From Megalobrama amblycephala (lineage: Eukaryota; Chordata; Actinopteri; Cypriniformes; Xenocyprididae), in NCBI RefSeq assembly GCF_018812025.1, contig NC_063054.1:38804396-38868395 (forward strand): a stretch of 64,000 nt of DNA, in the 5' to 3' direction. Of the stretch, positions 22,849 through 34,711 are shown one piece after another. Position numbers and translations under genes: made by a program. The notes beneath the pieces are model-generated. The model searched no databases. It had not been told where the DNA came from and saw only the letters and a program-made list of their open reading frames with translations. Position 1 is the stretch's first letter, and every line of letters starts with the position of its first letter.

Positions 22849-25800
22849 ATGAAGAGATTCATCGGTGTGTCGCAGCTGGCCGCCTTCCTGCTCTACTTCC
22901 CTCTTGTACAGGTAACTAGAGTGTTTCTTACAAAAGATACTACAGTTGTTCAAGTCAGCTGGATTAAATGAATATGATACTGTTTAATCTCTGCAGTTAA
23001 ATGTAACTGGTTTGCTTATGTTTGTCAATATCAAGTTATCATAATTTAAAGTAACTGTGCTATTCAGGAGGTGATACATTTATGATAAACTAGGCATTGT
23101 AAGATATAATTATGCTTTATGAGCTACTTTTTGTTTATGCAAATGAACCAAGCAACTAAAATTGCACTGGAAATCTCTGTGATAAACGTGATGCTTCAAA
23201 TCTGAATGTTTTCCCAATGTCCATCATCAGTATTACACTAAATTTGTGAATGAATCATATTTTTAATTGGTCAACATTGCATTTACGATGTAAAGATTTG
23301 CATTCTCTTTCCATCCAGCACTTTGACAGTGCTGTCCATTAAACTATACACTCTTAAAAATAAAGAGTATTTATTGGCATTGATGGTTCCATGAAGAACC
23401 TTTCCATTGCATTTTATAGTGGAAAAAAAAGGTTCTTCTGAGTTTTTAAATGTTAACAATGTTAAAACATCAAGTCAAAAATGAAGGTTCTTTAGAGAAT
23501 CAAAAATGGTTATTCTGTGGCATTGCTGTGAAAAAAACCCTTCGTTTTTAAGAGTCATTCCTCATTTTTCTAGGGACGAGTCTCTTCGGTCATTTTTGCC
23601 CCAAAAATGTTATATTTTGAAATGTTAAAAATCGTAGCTTCATGGGAACGAGATGACACTTGGTGACTTTTGTCGCATTAGCAATATGAACACACAAAAA
23701 AAATCAAGGACATGATTCGGACATGTTAAATGTGTGAAATAAAATCAATAATTCAGCCACAAAGCAGTAAAAAAATGAACAGCAAGAAAGAGGTTACACT
23801 CTAAAACATTGAGAGTACAAAACAGAAACACCCACTCAAACACACACTCACTTACACATATTCACAGACACACACACACCATTATACACATACAAATGAA
23901 CCGGTTTGGCTGTAACAATATGGTAAAATTGAGCCAAAACTCAAATAAGAGGTTGAAATCAGATCAGACACAGATATATTAAGCTGTAATAAAACATACC
24001 CGTTCATTTTTGTTATATTTTTATTGAATTTTGATGTTATGTGTGACAAAATGCCCTCCTCTGTGTTCAGGTTTGACTGTAGTAAAATTAATGCAAAAAC
24101 CGACACTTCAAATCAACATTTAAAAACAAAAACAAAAATCTAAACCTTGACAAAAAGTACTCTTTGAGAATGTCTAAGTATGAATCCAAAACTTAATACC
24201 AATAGAGAATTTATAAGCCACTGTATATAGGAATCTACATGGCATTACATAAGGTTTTCTTTTTTTACTCCCACCAGATGGCACTAATCTACCTTCAAAA
24301 AAAAAAAAAGATTTAAAAAAATTTGTAATTGTGTATTATTTTCAATGGGGAACAGCTAATAAAAATTGTATAAATATTGCATAATATTATAAAATACCCT
24401 CAATATCCTCAATATTTTATATAATAATCAAAAAATATTATTGAACAAAAATATATTACATTGGTTTTCAAGTTACTTTTCAAGGCTGCCGTAAAAAAGG
24501 CAAGTGTGACTCCTAAACGAAAAGGTCCAGAGGGTTAAATAAGAGGCCTGACATTTATCAGAAGAGTATCTGACGGATCTGAACTCTCTTGTATCCAAAC
24601 TTTCGCACCGGTCCAGTGATTTGCAGTGGTGAACGTGCTCATTTGGCTGTTATCCTCCAGTGTTCAGTATCTGTGGCAAATAGGCAGCAAAACATTCCTG
24701 TTTTACAAGCCGTTCTGAAGTATTTTGTCACGTCACACCAGTGAAAGTTTTGGGTTCGTGAAGTAATTAACTAATCACTTACAAACAAAAGCTGCTTTGA
24801 AACAATCTGTATCTGTAGAAATAAAGCTGACTTGATGACAAGAGGTTTGTAGAGCATTCATTTGGGTTCCTGGCTGCATCATAAACAAAAGTGACACTAA
24901 TTTGAATAAGTGAAATGATCTTTTATTAAGTTTTTATGGTGTTGTTTGACAGTCGGTATACGCACAGGTTCAGGACGGTTTGAGTGACTGATGAAAGCTT
25001 CGTTGCTGCACGTCTCCTGGCTAAAGTTAGTTTGCGCCCCCTCTCGTCCCCCTCCTATGGAGATCTGAGAACCCGTGCGCCCTAATTAATGTACAGCTCC
25101 TGCGGGAGCCAAGCTCGCCCACTGACGGACATCCAGGGCCCTTCAGTCAGGCTCGGTTCAGTGCACAGAGACAACAGGACAATCTCATTCTGCAGCAGGA
25201 GCAGCTCCTGTGGGACGTGCCTTTCCCGGAGTCTGTGTGTCTCTGCACACAAATATAAAAATAAACTTCTGTGTGGCGACAGACCCAGTTTTATGGTCTA
25301 AATGAACTTGGAAATGTTGCACATATTGACTATTTGAAGAGTTAGAAACTCACTAGCTAAAAATATGGCTAAAGAAAGAAAAGCGATAGACTTTACATAA
25401 CTTTTTGGATACAAACACTAGTGTTTCTTTATTTATACCAAGATGCATTTTAGCTTTATTTCTTGTTGTATTTGATGACTTTTGAAAAAAAAAAAAAAAA
25501 AAAAACCTTGAACTTAAAAATTATTTTGAGCAGCATTTCTTGTATGAAAATTGATAACTTTATTTTATAAACTTTATTAGTAACACTTTACATGGTTCTA
25601 TTTGTAAATTACATTAGTTACATGAACTAACAATGAAAAAAATACTTAAAGCATTTATTAGTCATAGTTCATGATTTCAACATTTTATAATGCATTTATT
25701 AAAATAAAAAATTTACATTGTTATTAACATTATTTAATGGACCTGAGTTGAACTAACAATGATTGCATTTTTATTTACTAAAATGTACAAATATTTACAA

Positions 25801-28700
25801 TTTGTTAATAATAAGCCTATTTTAATTTGTTACAGTATTAATATATACTGTAACAAATGTATTAATCATTGTTAATGTTAATCAACGTTAACTACTGGGA
25901 CCTTATTGTAAAGTGTTACCACTTTATTTATTATTATTATTATTATTAATGACCTTTTTCTTTCTAGGTTTCTACCATTCTGGGCAATTCCCACTCCAAA
26001 GGTAAAATAATTTTCCATGTAAAATTCAACACTTCAGTTAGTTTCCATCTAATATTTTTATTTTATTTCAATGAGCAAAAGCAAGAGTTGTGAATGGAAG
26101 CTTGTTTCTGCCATGGAATGAAACAATTTAAAAGATAATTGCGACTTTTGATCTCACAATTCTTACTTTTTTCCCCTTACAATTGCGAGATGTAAACTCG
26201 CAATTGTGAGAAAAAAAGTCGCTATTACCTTATTTATTTTTTATTCAGTGGCAGAAACAAGCTTCCATAGTTGTGAATAGTTGCAGTGAGTGATAATGAG
26301 CATGTTGTGCAGTGATGCTGTTCCCGGAGGCCTGGAGCCGCAGTCTGTGTCACTCCACGGAGCGGATGGTGGAGGTGGAACAGGAGTATCCCGGAGGCGT
26401 GGAGCACATGTTCAGTCCCGGCTGCGTCCCGCTGCTGCGCTGCTCCGGCTGCTGCAATGATGAGAAACTAGCCTGCGTCCCTATCCGCACGCGCAACATC
26501 ACCATTCAGGCAAGACCCTGCCGTTTCACTGCAGTATCACATCATATCCCTCTCATCACTGCAATCCTGTTACAGCAGCAGCAATAACACTTTTTCTGCG
26601 GGAATCAAAAATACATTTCTGAAGAATCTCTATGCAATGTTTGACATGGTTATGGATATTATGATGTTGATATGTTTGGTCTTAGCAGAATAGATCTGCT
26701 GCCCTGCTGTTATTGCTGCTGCTGCACTGCGCTGCTGTTATTGCTGCTGCTATTGCTATTGCTGAGCTGCTGTTATTGCTGCTGTGCTGCTGTTATTGCT
26801 GCTGCTGCTGTTATTGCTGCTGCTGTTATTGCTGCTACTGCACTGCGCTGCTGTTATTGCTGCTGTTATTGCTGCTGCGCTGCTGCTGCGCTGCTGTTAT
26901 TGCTGCTGTTATTGCTGCTGCGCTGCTGCTGCGCTGCTGTTATTGCTGCTGTTATTGCTGCTGCGCTGCTGCTACGCTGCTGTTACTGCTGCTGCTTTTG
27001 CTATTGCTGAGCTGCTGTTATTGCTGCTGCTGCTGTTATTGCTGCTGCCATTATTGCTGCTGCTTTTGCTGTTATTGCTGTGCTGCTGTTATTGATGATG
27101 CTGTTGGTTATTGCTGCTGCGTTTATTGCTGCTGCTGTTATTGCTGCTGCGTTTATTGCTGCTGCCATTATTGCTGTTGCTGCTGGTTATTGCTGCTGCT
27201 GTTGGTTATTGCTGCTGCTGGTTATTGCTGCTGTTGCTGTTATTGCTGCTGCCATTATTGCTGCGCTGCTGTTATTGCTGCTTTTGCTGTTATTGCTGCT
27301 GCCACTATTGCTGTTGCTGCTGGTTATTGCTGCTGCTGTTGCTGTTATTGCTGTGCTGCTGTTATTGATGATGCTGTTGGTTATTGCTGCTGCTGCTGTT
27401 TGTTTATTGCTGCTGCTGCTGGTTATTGCTGCTGCTGGTTATTGCTGCTGTTGCTGTTATTGCTGCTGCTGTTATTGTTGCTGCTGGTTATTGCTGCTGC
27501 TGCTGTTTGTTTATTGCTGCTGCTGCTGGTTATTGCTGCTGCTGGTTATTGCTGCTGTTGCTGTTATTGCTGCTGCTGTTATTGTTGCTGCTAGTTATTG
27601 CTGCTGCTGCTGTTTGTTTATTGCTGCTGCTGCTGGTTATTGCTGCTGCTGGTTATTGCTGCTGTTGCTGTTATTGCTGCTGCCATTATTGCTGTTGCTG
27701 CTGGTTATTGCTGCTGCTGTTGTTGCTGCTGCAGTTACTGTGCTGCTGTTACGCCCATTTCATACTGCAAGCTTGAGTGGCGTGTCAGCTTCACGTCAGC
27801 ATAACTACATCATCACTACAGCTGCAGAAGCGCGTGAGTGAGTATTCACACTGGAAGTGTTTGTACAGCATCACAGCAACAGCTCCAAGATACATATAAA
27901 GTGAGCATTTCTTTACAAAGACAAGTATAAATTTGTTTTTATAAGTTGGTAATTTATAAACTTGATAGTCTTGAAAGTTTGTTACCATAGGGAGTACAAT
28001 ATCCCCATGTAAAATAAATAAATAAATAAATAAAAGCCTTGTGTTATTGCTGCTGCTGTTATTGCTATTGCTGCTGTTAATGCTGCTGCTGCTGTTAATG
28101 TTGCTGCTGTTGGTTATTGCTGCTACTGTTATTGCTGCTGCTGCTGTTATTGCTGCTGCTATTGCTGCTGCTGCTGCTATTGCTGCTGTTATTGCTGCTG
28201 CTGCTGTTGTTGCTGCTGCTTCTGTTAATGCTGCTGCTATTATTGCTGCTGTTAATGCTGCTGCTGCTGCTGTTATTATTTCTGCTGCTGCAGAACTAAC
28301 TTTGATTTGATTTGATATAAAATATATTCCTTTAGGTTTGAATGTTAAATCTCCTGCTGTGTGTGTGTTTCCCATCAGCTGTTGAGAATCACTCCAGCGG
28401 AGAGGAGCAGGGAATATGTGCTGCTGTCCTTTCAGGAACACCAGACCTGTGAGTGCAGGTATGATACCATTTTTGCGTCTTTGCATCACTCCTGCTTTTT
28501 ATTTATTTATCTAACTTTCTTTCTGACTTCCAGACGCAGACGACACCACTTGAGAAATCAACAGTGAGTATTGATTCCTTGATTTATTTCTTGCATCTAA
28601 ATGACACAGAAAAACAACTTTCAGAATGTTCTTCCTCAGCAACCAGCGACGGAAGGGTAAACGCAGGAGGAGACGGAGAGGGAGGGAAGACAGGGATTGA
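22849..28700 (+). CDS. pgf: Placental growth factor / VEGF-family ligand
   Basis: Secreted cystine-knot dimer that, by family knowledge, binds VEGFR1 (Flt1) and drives vessel growth. Six coding exons: 22849-22911, 25968-26001, 26313-26509, 28379-28458, 28534-28563 and 28640-28700, giving 154 residues. The 197-base exon 3 and 30-base exon 5 match the VEGF gene layout as I recall it. Residues 1-21 are a signal peptide. The knot core reads CHSTERMVEV, PGCVPLLRCSGCCNDE, LACVP and later TCEC. NIT gives the usual N-glycosylation site. The C-terminal tail is extremely basic (RRRRRHH, RRKGKRRRRRGR), a heparin/neuropilin-binding type end. The donor after exon 3 is GC (CAG then GCAAGA). PlGF rather than VEGFA is chosen from the neighbours cipc, znf410 and entpd5. 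Two AATAAA signals lie at 29244-29256. Confidence 0.88.
25005..25300. other. GC-rich block in pgf intron 1
   Basis: In an otherwise AT-rich intron, about 300 bases are GC-rich and not obviously repetitive (GCGCCCCCTCTCGTCCCCCT, CAGCTCCTGCGGGAGCC, CAGCAGGAGCAGCTCCTG), ending near ATATAAAAATAAAC. It could be an enhancer, an alternative first exon or a noncoding exon. No protein frame is convincing. Confidence 0.35.
25572..25920. mobile_element. Inverted-repeat element ending AACACTTTACA / TGTAAAGTGTT
   Basis: The left end reads GTAACACTTTACATGG and the right end TTATTGTAAAGTGTTACC. The interior is AT-rich with ACTAACAATGA motifs. A diverged relative lies at about 30405-30690 (ending CTGTAAAGTGTTGCC). 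Non-coding. Probably a hAT-type non-autonomous element common in fish. Confidence 0.65.
26094..26268. mobile_element. Small hAT-like MITE in pgf intron 2
   Basis: A 175-base element with inverted ends ATGGAAGCTTGTTTCTGCC and GGCAGAAACAAGCTTCCAT, flanked by a perfect 8-base duplication AGTTGTGA (26086-26093 and 26269-26276). The inside is a second hairpin (CAATTGCGAG versus CTCGCAATTG). It ends 44 bases before pgf exon 3, so it lies in the branch point/acceptor zone. Confidence 0.85.
26690..27770 (+). repeat. Large TTATTGCTGCTG compound repeat in pgf intron 3
   Basis: About 1.1 kb of GTTATTGCTGCTGCTG-type units with variant words (GCGCTGCTG, GTTTGTTTATTGC, CATTATTGC, GATGATGCTG). Higher-order repeats of about 70-110 bases are visible between 27370 and 27710. 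The unit has no stop in any + frame, so it creates long false Leu/Ala/Cys frames. Confidence 0.92.
28043..28292 (+). repeat. Second TGCTGCTG / TTATTGCTGCTG block in pgf intron 3
   Basis: A purer array of GCTGCTGCTGTTATTGCTG units, separated from the first by about 270 bases of ordinary sequence with a TAAA run (28013-28034). It ends 87 bases before exon 4. Confidence 0.9.
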
Positions 28701-29574
28701 GACGCTGCCAGTGTCAGGTGACTCTCTACTGCAGAAACACACTCACCTGAGCACTTTCATCTGTCTTAGACAGTAAAGTTAGTCTTTTCTGAGTATATCT
28801 GTGTGAAACACTTCTCAAACAAGAACAAATGTAGGGCGGGGCTTGATTTTTTCTGTGGGGAATTGATTGGATGATTGTGGTTTGCTATTGGTGGATCTCA
28901 TGTGAGTGACAGGTTGCCCCACCCTGATTCAAGATTACCAGACACATGAATTTAAAAATAATGATGTGTGCTGATATTTTGTTTGTTTATTTAAAAAAAA
29001 AAAAAATCCATTTATTGTGTGATCTGCTGCAGATGTGACAATCACTATGGCTCCTTCATCATCATCATCATCATCATCATCACAAGCACTTCTGGACATT
29101 AGGGCTGGCGGTTTGCAGTTTGACACATATAACGATCAAGAGTCATTTTTGTTTATTATATATTGCAGTGACTATAATGAGTTGATCTGACACATCATCT
29201 ATTTACAGGTATGTTTGGACTTTCATTGAGAAATGGGTGTAACAATAAACAATAAAGCTGCTCAGGCGTTATCAGGGAATACACACGTGAGCAAATGTAA
29301 AATACTGGACCTTGGTGTTGCTCATGATTTCAAAAGTCTGGTTTCTTTATAATAAAATTGTTTTTTAAAAAAAGGCAATTGGGTCAGTCCTACTATTTCT
29401 ATACAGTGCATGTTCATGTCCCCATCATATGTGTCTTAATATATTTTATAAAACAAAAAACTCACAATATTTAAAGAAATAAATCAGATTTGTTTTATCA
29501 GAATGGAGTGAGTGATTTTTGTTTGTTGTGTCTCCAGGTGCTGCACAATATGGAAGCCCATTTCTGACATATAC
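28701..29574. other. pgf: pgf 3' UTR and flank
   Basis: Probable 3' UTR up to the AATAAA pair at 29244-29256. It contains an ATC microsatellite at about 29056-29083 and an A run near 28993-29006. No further coding exon seen. Confidence 0.5.
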
Positions 29575-31200
29575 TGCGTCCGAAATCGAATACTTCTCTA
29601 CTATATAGTACATGAAAAACAGTATGAGAACAGAGCAATATGTCTGAATTCATAGTATTCGAAAAACAGTAGGCGAAAAGTATCCGGATAACTTGCTACT
29701 TCCGGTGAGATTCTGAAGTGTGCATACAACACTTTACTATCCCATGAGGCCATGGGAGAGGATTTGTGAATGGAGTTGAAGGGACGTAACTGATGCTGGT
29801 AGGTCATGTGACAGTAACAACATGGCGGATGTAGTACGTCCGAATTAGATGTGCCAATATTTGATAATGCGATATATCGTGATAATGAATATGCACAATA
29901 TTGTTATCGTGGGCACTTCAAAATACCGTAAATAATAATTTATTACCAATTATTAAAATTTTTACAATGCATTTAAAAATACTTTCCCTATCAACTGTAT
30001 AAAATGCACAACACCGCTGTATTCTGCATCAAAGTGACACGCGCTCAGATGTAAACAAGCCTAATGTGCATGAGAAGCACATGGCGGAATGAGTGAAGGA
30101 GACACGGTGAAAGTGCACATTCACTCTCTGACAGCAGAGGGCGCTGATGGAACAGCAGAAATGCAGCGGTTACCCCGGAAACCCAGCAAACAAAGCAGCT
30201 GCGCTAGTGAAGTTTTTAAAAAAAACTTAAAACAGCCATTATTTTTTTTGTAATCTCAATGTTGTTCATCACAGCACACAAAATACTTCATACTTAAAGA
30301 CTTAATAGGCTATTTATTTTCAAACTTAAACATTTTTATATTTTAATCTGGACTTCATCATGCCCTAATGATTAGAAATATTCTGATTATTTGTTATTGT
30401 TCAGTAAAACTTTGAGACATACGGCTTCATTAGTTAACATGTTAATTAATTATTACCAAATTGACAATGAAAAATACTTATAAAGCATTAATTATTCTTA
30501 GTCAATATTAATTTCTTAGTTACTGTTTAATAACATTACTAAATAAATAATCAAAATAACTTATTTAATGGACCTGAGATAAAACTAACAATGATCAGTT
30601 GTATTTCTTAACTAACATTAACAAAAAAATAATACTTTCTGTAACAAGTGTAGCTATTGCTCATTCCTACTGTAAAGTGTTGCCTGTTGTTCTTTATAAT
30701 TCTTTTGCACTTTAATCTGTTTGAAAATTGTACTTTATATATTTTGTGAATTGTATTATTGTATTAGTTATAGTAAATATAGTATATATAATTATAGTTA
30801 TTTTTGTTATTACAAAAAGAGTTCTTAAACCTGTTATTATGACAACACTTTTTTTTGCAACTTATTTCAATATTGTGATAAAACCGTATACCGTGATAAA
30901 AGCTTCAGCAATTAATCGCAACATGAAAATTTGATACCGACACATACCTAGTCCGAATACATTCATACTACACGCATTCGTACTACATGGAACATGCTTT
31001 TTCAACGGTCGTGAAGTAAATTCAAATGTAATACTTAGTCAACCATTTTCAGACGCAACTTAATCTTCTCCGGTTGCATTATGGGATGGTGAAGTGTCCA
31101 TCAAACGCACACTTCAGAATCTCACCGGAATTAGGTCATCTGGGTACTTTTCGCCAACTGTTTTATGAATACTATGAATTCAGACATACTACATGCTTTT
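29575..31200. mobile_element. Inverted-arm repeat with a second element nested inside
   Basis: The left arm (ATTCTGAAGTGTGCATAC, GGCGAAAAGTATCCGGAT, 29575-29830) recurs inverted on the right (CACACTTCAGAATCTCACCGG, GGGTACTTTTCGCC, 31080-31200). Between them, about 29848-30950 carries another element whose ends mention GATATATCGTGATAATG and CCGTATACCGTGATAAAA. The middle also includes a diverged copy of the AACACTTTACA element (30405-30690). No coding region recognised. Confidence 0.6.
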
Positions 31201-31232
31201 GTTAAACAGAATAATTACATAAAAATGTGAAT

Positions 31233-32392
31233 TAGGGGAGAGTGGGGTAAGATGAGCCATTTTTTACTTATGTGGTCCTCAAGATAAGGGAAAATGAGGC
31301 AGAAGTACAATGAAAGTATTTAAAGTAATTTTAAATGATCAGAATACATCTATGACAAAGGGTTCTAAAAATATAGCTTCTTATAAAAAAGTGGTCATCT
31401 GACTCAATTTACCCCAGGGTAGGGATAAGTTGAGCCGAGTCAGTAGGTGGGTGTAAACTGACCATCTATCTGAATCTGAATCCAACCCATGTGAAATTTT
31501 AAAGATTATGTACATATTTTAAAATCTAATTTAATAATCAAATTTCCTTTTACAAATATTCTTTGTAAAAAATATTTGGCATTATATTACAAATATTTCT
31601 TTTTTAAAGCTAAATTAAACAACATAAAACCAACCAAATGAAGTTGAAATTTTAGTATGTTTAATTGTTTGCATTTCTGAAACAATATGTTGAACATCAA
31701 AGTTGTAACCTTCCCATAAACAGACTAAACAGAGAGTTTGTTGAGTAAAATTAAATAAAAACTAAATAAGAATGAACAAATGTCAATGAAACTAATAAAC
31801 ATTTTAGTCAAAAGGTTCTTGACATGGTAGTTTTTCTGCAGTGTTGACCATGTTAGGCCATTAGAGACTACAGGTGGAGAGATATATATGATTAAACATC
31901 CTCTGGTTTGTATCAGAGAAGGATTTGGTGTGCTTGTGCACTATTCTTATTAAATAAACTCGAAAATAAAGATAAACTAAACCAGTTGCATAATATTACA
32001 TTGAAATGACACCAGTTTATACCTCAGATTTAACTTAAATGCATTGCCTTATGATGGGGTAAGTTGCCTCATAGCTGCCATTTTAGGAAAAGCTAGCTAG
32101 CTTACCAGTTCAGAATAATATTTAGCTTGCATGGTTATATATGTTGTTAAATCACCAATATGCATCAAAAATAGTTTTAGACCTGGACAAATTTGATTTG
32201 ATGAAATTACATCTGTTATGTTAAAATTTTACTTTGACAAGCCAAAAACACTTTTTAAAGTAAATAAGTGACTTCCAGAAATGATGGGTGGTTCTGAAAT
32301 ATATAGTCACATGACAATAAAATGGTATGGTTGCCAAGATACAGGGGGTGGGTCACCTTACCCACTGGCTCATCTTACCCCACTCTCCCCTA
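31233..32392. mobile_element. 1.16 kb element with long perfect terminal inverted repeats
   Basis: Both ends carry the same 27-base inverted repeat, beginning TAGGGGAGAGTGGGGTAAGA and ending with GAGCCA. Direct TA at both borders is compatible with a TA target. A related internal copy (GGGATAAGTTGAGCC, near 31422) is also present. The interior is AT-rich and non-coding. Confidence 0.8.
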
Positions 32393-33600
32393 CTGTCATG
32401 AGATGAAAAGTTGAATTTACTCCAAAAAAAAAACACAAAAAAATTCGAAATTATGACAAAGACTTGACTTTTGAACTCTTTTCAGCTATTTGTGTGATAA
32501 CGTAGACTTTTTATATCATAATATTGACTTTTTATGTCATAATTTCTACATTTCATCATAATTTTTACGTTTTAAGGCATAATATTTACCACAGCATGAT
32601 TTTTCATGCTTTCAAAAGCACTAGGTTAAATTAAGCTCATCTTTGTTAGCCTTACATAACACACCTGAATGTCAAAGATGTTTACTATCTGCGGTTTATA
32701 TCGACACGCCACTCTGCGGTTGAACAGAATGTTCTCACGACGCCCAACGGTCACGTTTTATATGTGCTCGAGGCGACGACCAATGAGAGGCGACCATCGA
32801 GAATGACGCAGACAGACCTCTAGCTCAGAACCCAAGAGGCGACACTTTGATACTTTTTGGGTAACAGCCACTAGATGGCGCTCCGGTAGCGCGGCCGCCA
32901 TTATGGGGTGAAAATACTAACTGGACCATAGAATCCTTCACATCTTACACACCCAAAATCGGTGAATTTCACTGCCAAATAAGAAGCGCATTATAACAGT
33001 TTTTTAATTAAGTCAGCAGTAAATTGTATGATCCTACAGTAAATGTTGTATTGTCTTATATACGTTTTATTTTACCAGTTGTGGAATCCAACCATTCATC
33101 CATCTGACGTAACATAGCCTACTTTATTGAGTATTTCCATTTTATGCAACTTTACACATTTATTAATAGTAAATTAATAATTAATTTCAGACCTAGTGGA
33201 GTAATAGTAATAATATCTAGGTCTGAATTGAAATATAAATTGTATGTTTTAATGGATCACGCTACAAACATAATGATCTTATAATACATGATGCATTGCT
33301 GTGTCCGTTATCCCATAATTCACACTTTTGGACACTTTTGCTTTAACACACATTAGACAACACTGCAAAATCAAGCTGTTATATTCATATATTTATTGTC
33401 CAACATTCCCAATTTTTCTTATGCATGTCCTTAATTTAATTTCATATGTTGGTAATAATTCAGCCTTTTAAATAATTTTCACCCAAACTGACTGGGTTTC
33501 TAAAGACATTACTGAAAAAAGTGGAAGATTTAAACACAAAGTGTGTAAAATAAACTGTTAAAAGGATTTGATGATCACTAGTGATAGTATTTTATTCTGT
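32393..33600. other. Intergenic stretch between pgf and cipc
   Basis: No gene seen. It includes AT-rich repeats (ATAATTTTTACGTTTTAAGG-like, 32440-32600), a small CpG-containing part at 32690-32910 with CTCF- and YY1-like sites, and unassigned AT-rich sequence to 33600. Confidence 0.5.
32868..32906 (+). promoter_or_regulatory. CTCF-like site next to a YY1-like site
   Basis: CCACTAGATGGCGCTC (32868-32883) fits the CTCF core (CCASYAGRKGGC). GCGGCCGCCATTATGG (32891-32906) fits YY1 (GCCGCCATNTT). They sit in the gene-poor interval between pgf and cipc, so an insulator or boundary role is possible. The surrounding sequence may itself be a dispersed repeat. Confidence 0.45.
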
Positions 33601-33639
33601 GTTGTTGGATTTCAGCTTTAATGTACGTTTTGTTTTAAC

Positions 33640-34182
33640 AAAGCAGCTGATATTGCCATAGAAACTAGTGGACTGCGACTCGTTTTCACTCCAGAATGGC
33701 GGAAGCGCAGGGCTGCTGCTGGGCGCCGGCGCTGCAATGGAACCTTCTGTTGAGTGTCGCTTCTTGTCAGTGTGTATTCTTTGATAAAAGGAAAAGCCCC
33801 TAAAACAAAACAGACGTTTTTCCCCCTCACAACAAACCCCGCCTCCTGTGACAGGATTGGCTATTCGGAGCGATTTCGTATCTCTGATTGGCTTAGATCA
33901 GGAGTCACTCACGTACCCGTTAGCAACAGCTAGAGCGATTATATCGCGTCAAATAATCCATAGAGTAAATATGGCGAAACAACAAAGCGAAAGCGCTGTT
34001 TTTATGTGTAACGAACAATTATTAAAGTGAATATTAACGTTTTAACGTCTTGATAAAGTTGAGAGGGCGGGGCTTGTGGGGATCTCGCTCAGGTCTCGTG
34101 TACAGCACCGTGTAGCCGCGAGCGTGTTGTGCGTGACGGGGACGATCAGGGCGTCTGGCCGACGCTACGCGCCGAGAACACG
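33640..34182 (+). promoter_or_regulatory. cipc: cipc CpG-rich promoter and noncoding first exon
   Basis: CpG-rich sequence with inverted CCAAT boxes (GATTGGCT near 33855 and 33888) and a GC box (GGGCGGGGC, about 34067). The likely noncoding first exon ends at 34182 at CACG followed by GTAAGAC. The coding exon starts 1 kb downstream. The transcription start is not determined. Confidence 0.55.
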
Positions 34183-34711
34183 GTAAGACGCCGCGGAACG
34201 AGCGCTGCACACTGTTCTAATACAGTATAACTACCGGATCTGAGGAAACCTGCAAATATAGTCGGTGTTTATCCGTCTCTGGGGATCGATTCCGCTCCGG
34301 ATGAAGTCACGGCCGTCGCCACACACACGTAAGATGTCATATTCAATAACTTTGAGCAGAATTACCTTTTCTGAATGAATTAATGTTTCTCAGATAAAAT
34401 CTGCATGCTTTTCTGGAGAAATTAAACGGCAATCCTGCTTTTAACGGTGTTGTTTTTGTGCTTCAGGCTGATATATTTTGCGTCAATGCTTAAAGTTTAA
34501 ATATAAACATATTAGTACAATAAGTACAAATAAGCTGTCAAATAAGACATTTGACAGGTAAAACGAGTGATTCTGACGAACCAGAGCTGCTGGAGATTAA
34601 ATATGTCAGCTGGTTACGTCATAGCTTGGTATGTGACGTCATGACGCTGGGCTTACAAATAATAATAACAATGGAAATAAACCGTTTTAGAAGACCGTTT
34701 AAGACATTTAA

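Larger units (their letters stand above)
22912..25967. other. pgf intron 1
   Basis: AT-rich, repeat-laden intron. A small inverted-repeat element lies at about 23350-23555 (ACTCTTAAAAATAAA versus CGTTTTTAAGAGT). CA-rich sequence is at 23845-23880, an L2-like tail at about 24785-24838, a GC-rich block at 25005-25300 and another inverted-repeat element at 25572-25920. About 23560-24540 looks repeat-derived but I cannot classify it. Confidence 0.6.

Noticed and set aside
26672..27841. Long Leu/Cys/Ala/Tyr reading frames over the pgf intron 3 repeat
   Set aside because: The TTATTGCTGCTG unit has no stop in any + frame, so the frames follow from the repeat. Composition is extreme, and there is no start context or domain.
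30728..30934. Hydrophobic 68-codon frame
   Set aside because: It results from AT-rich repeat DNA, with no conserved motif.
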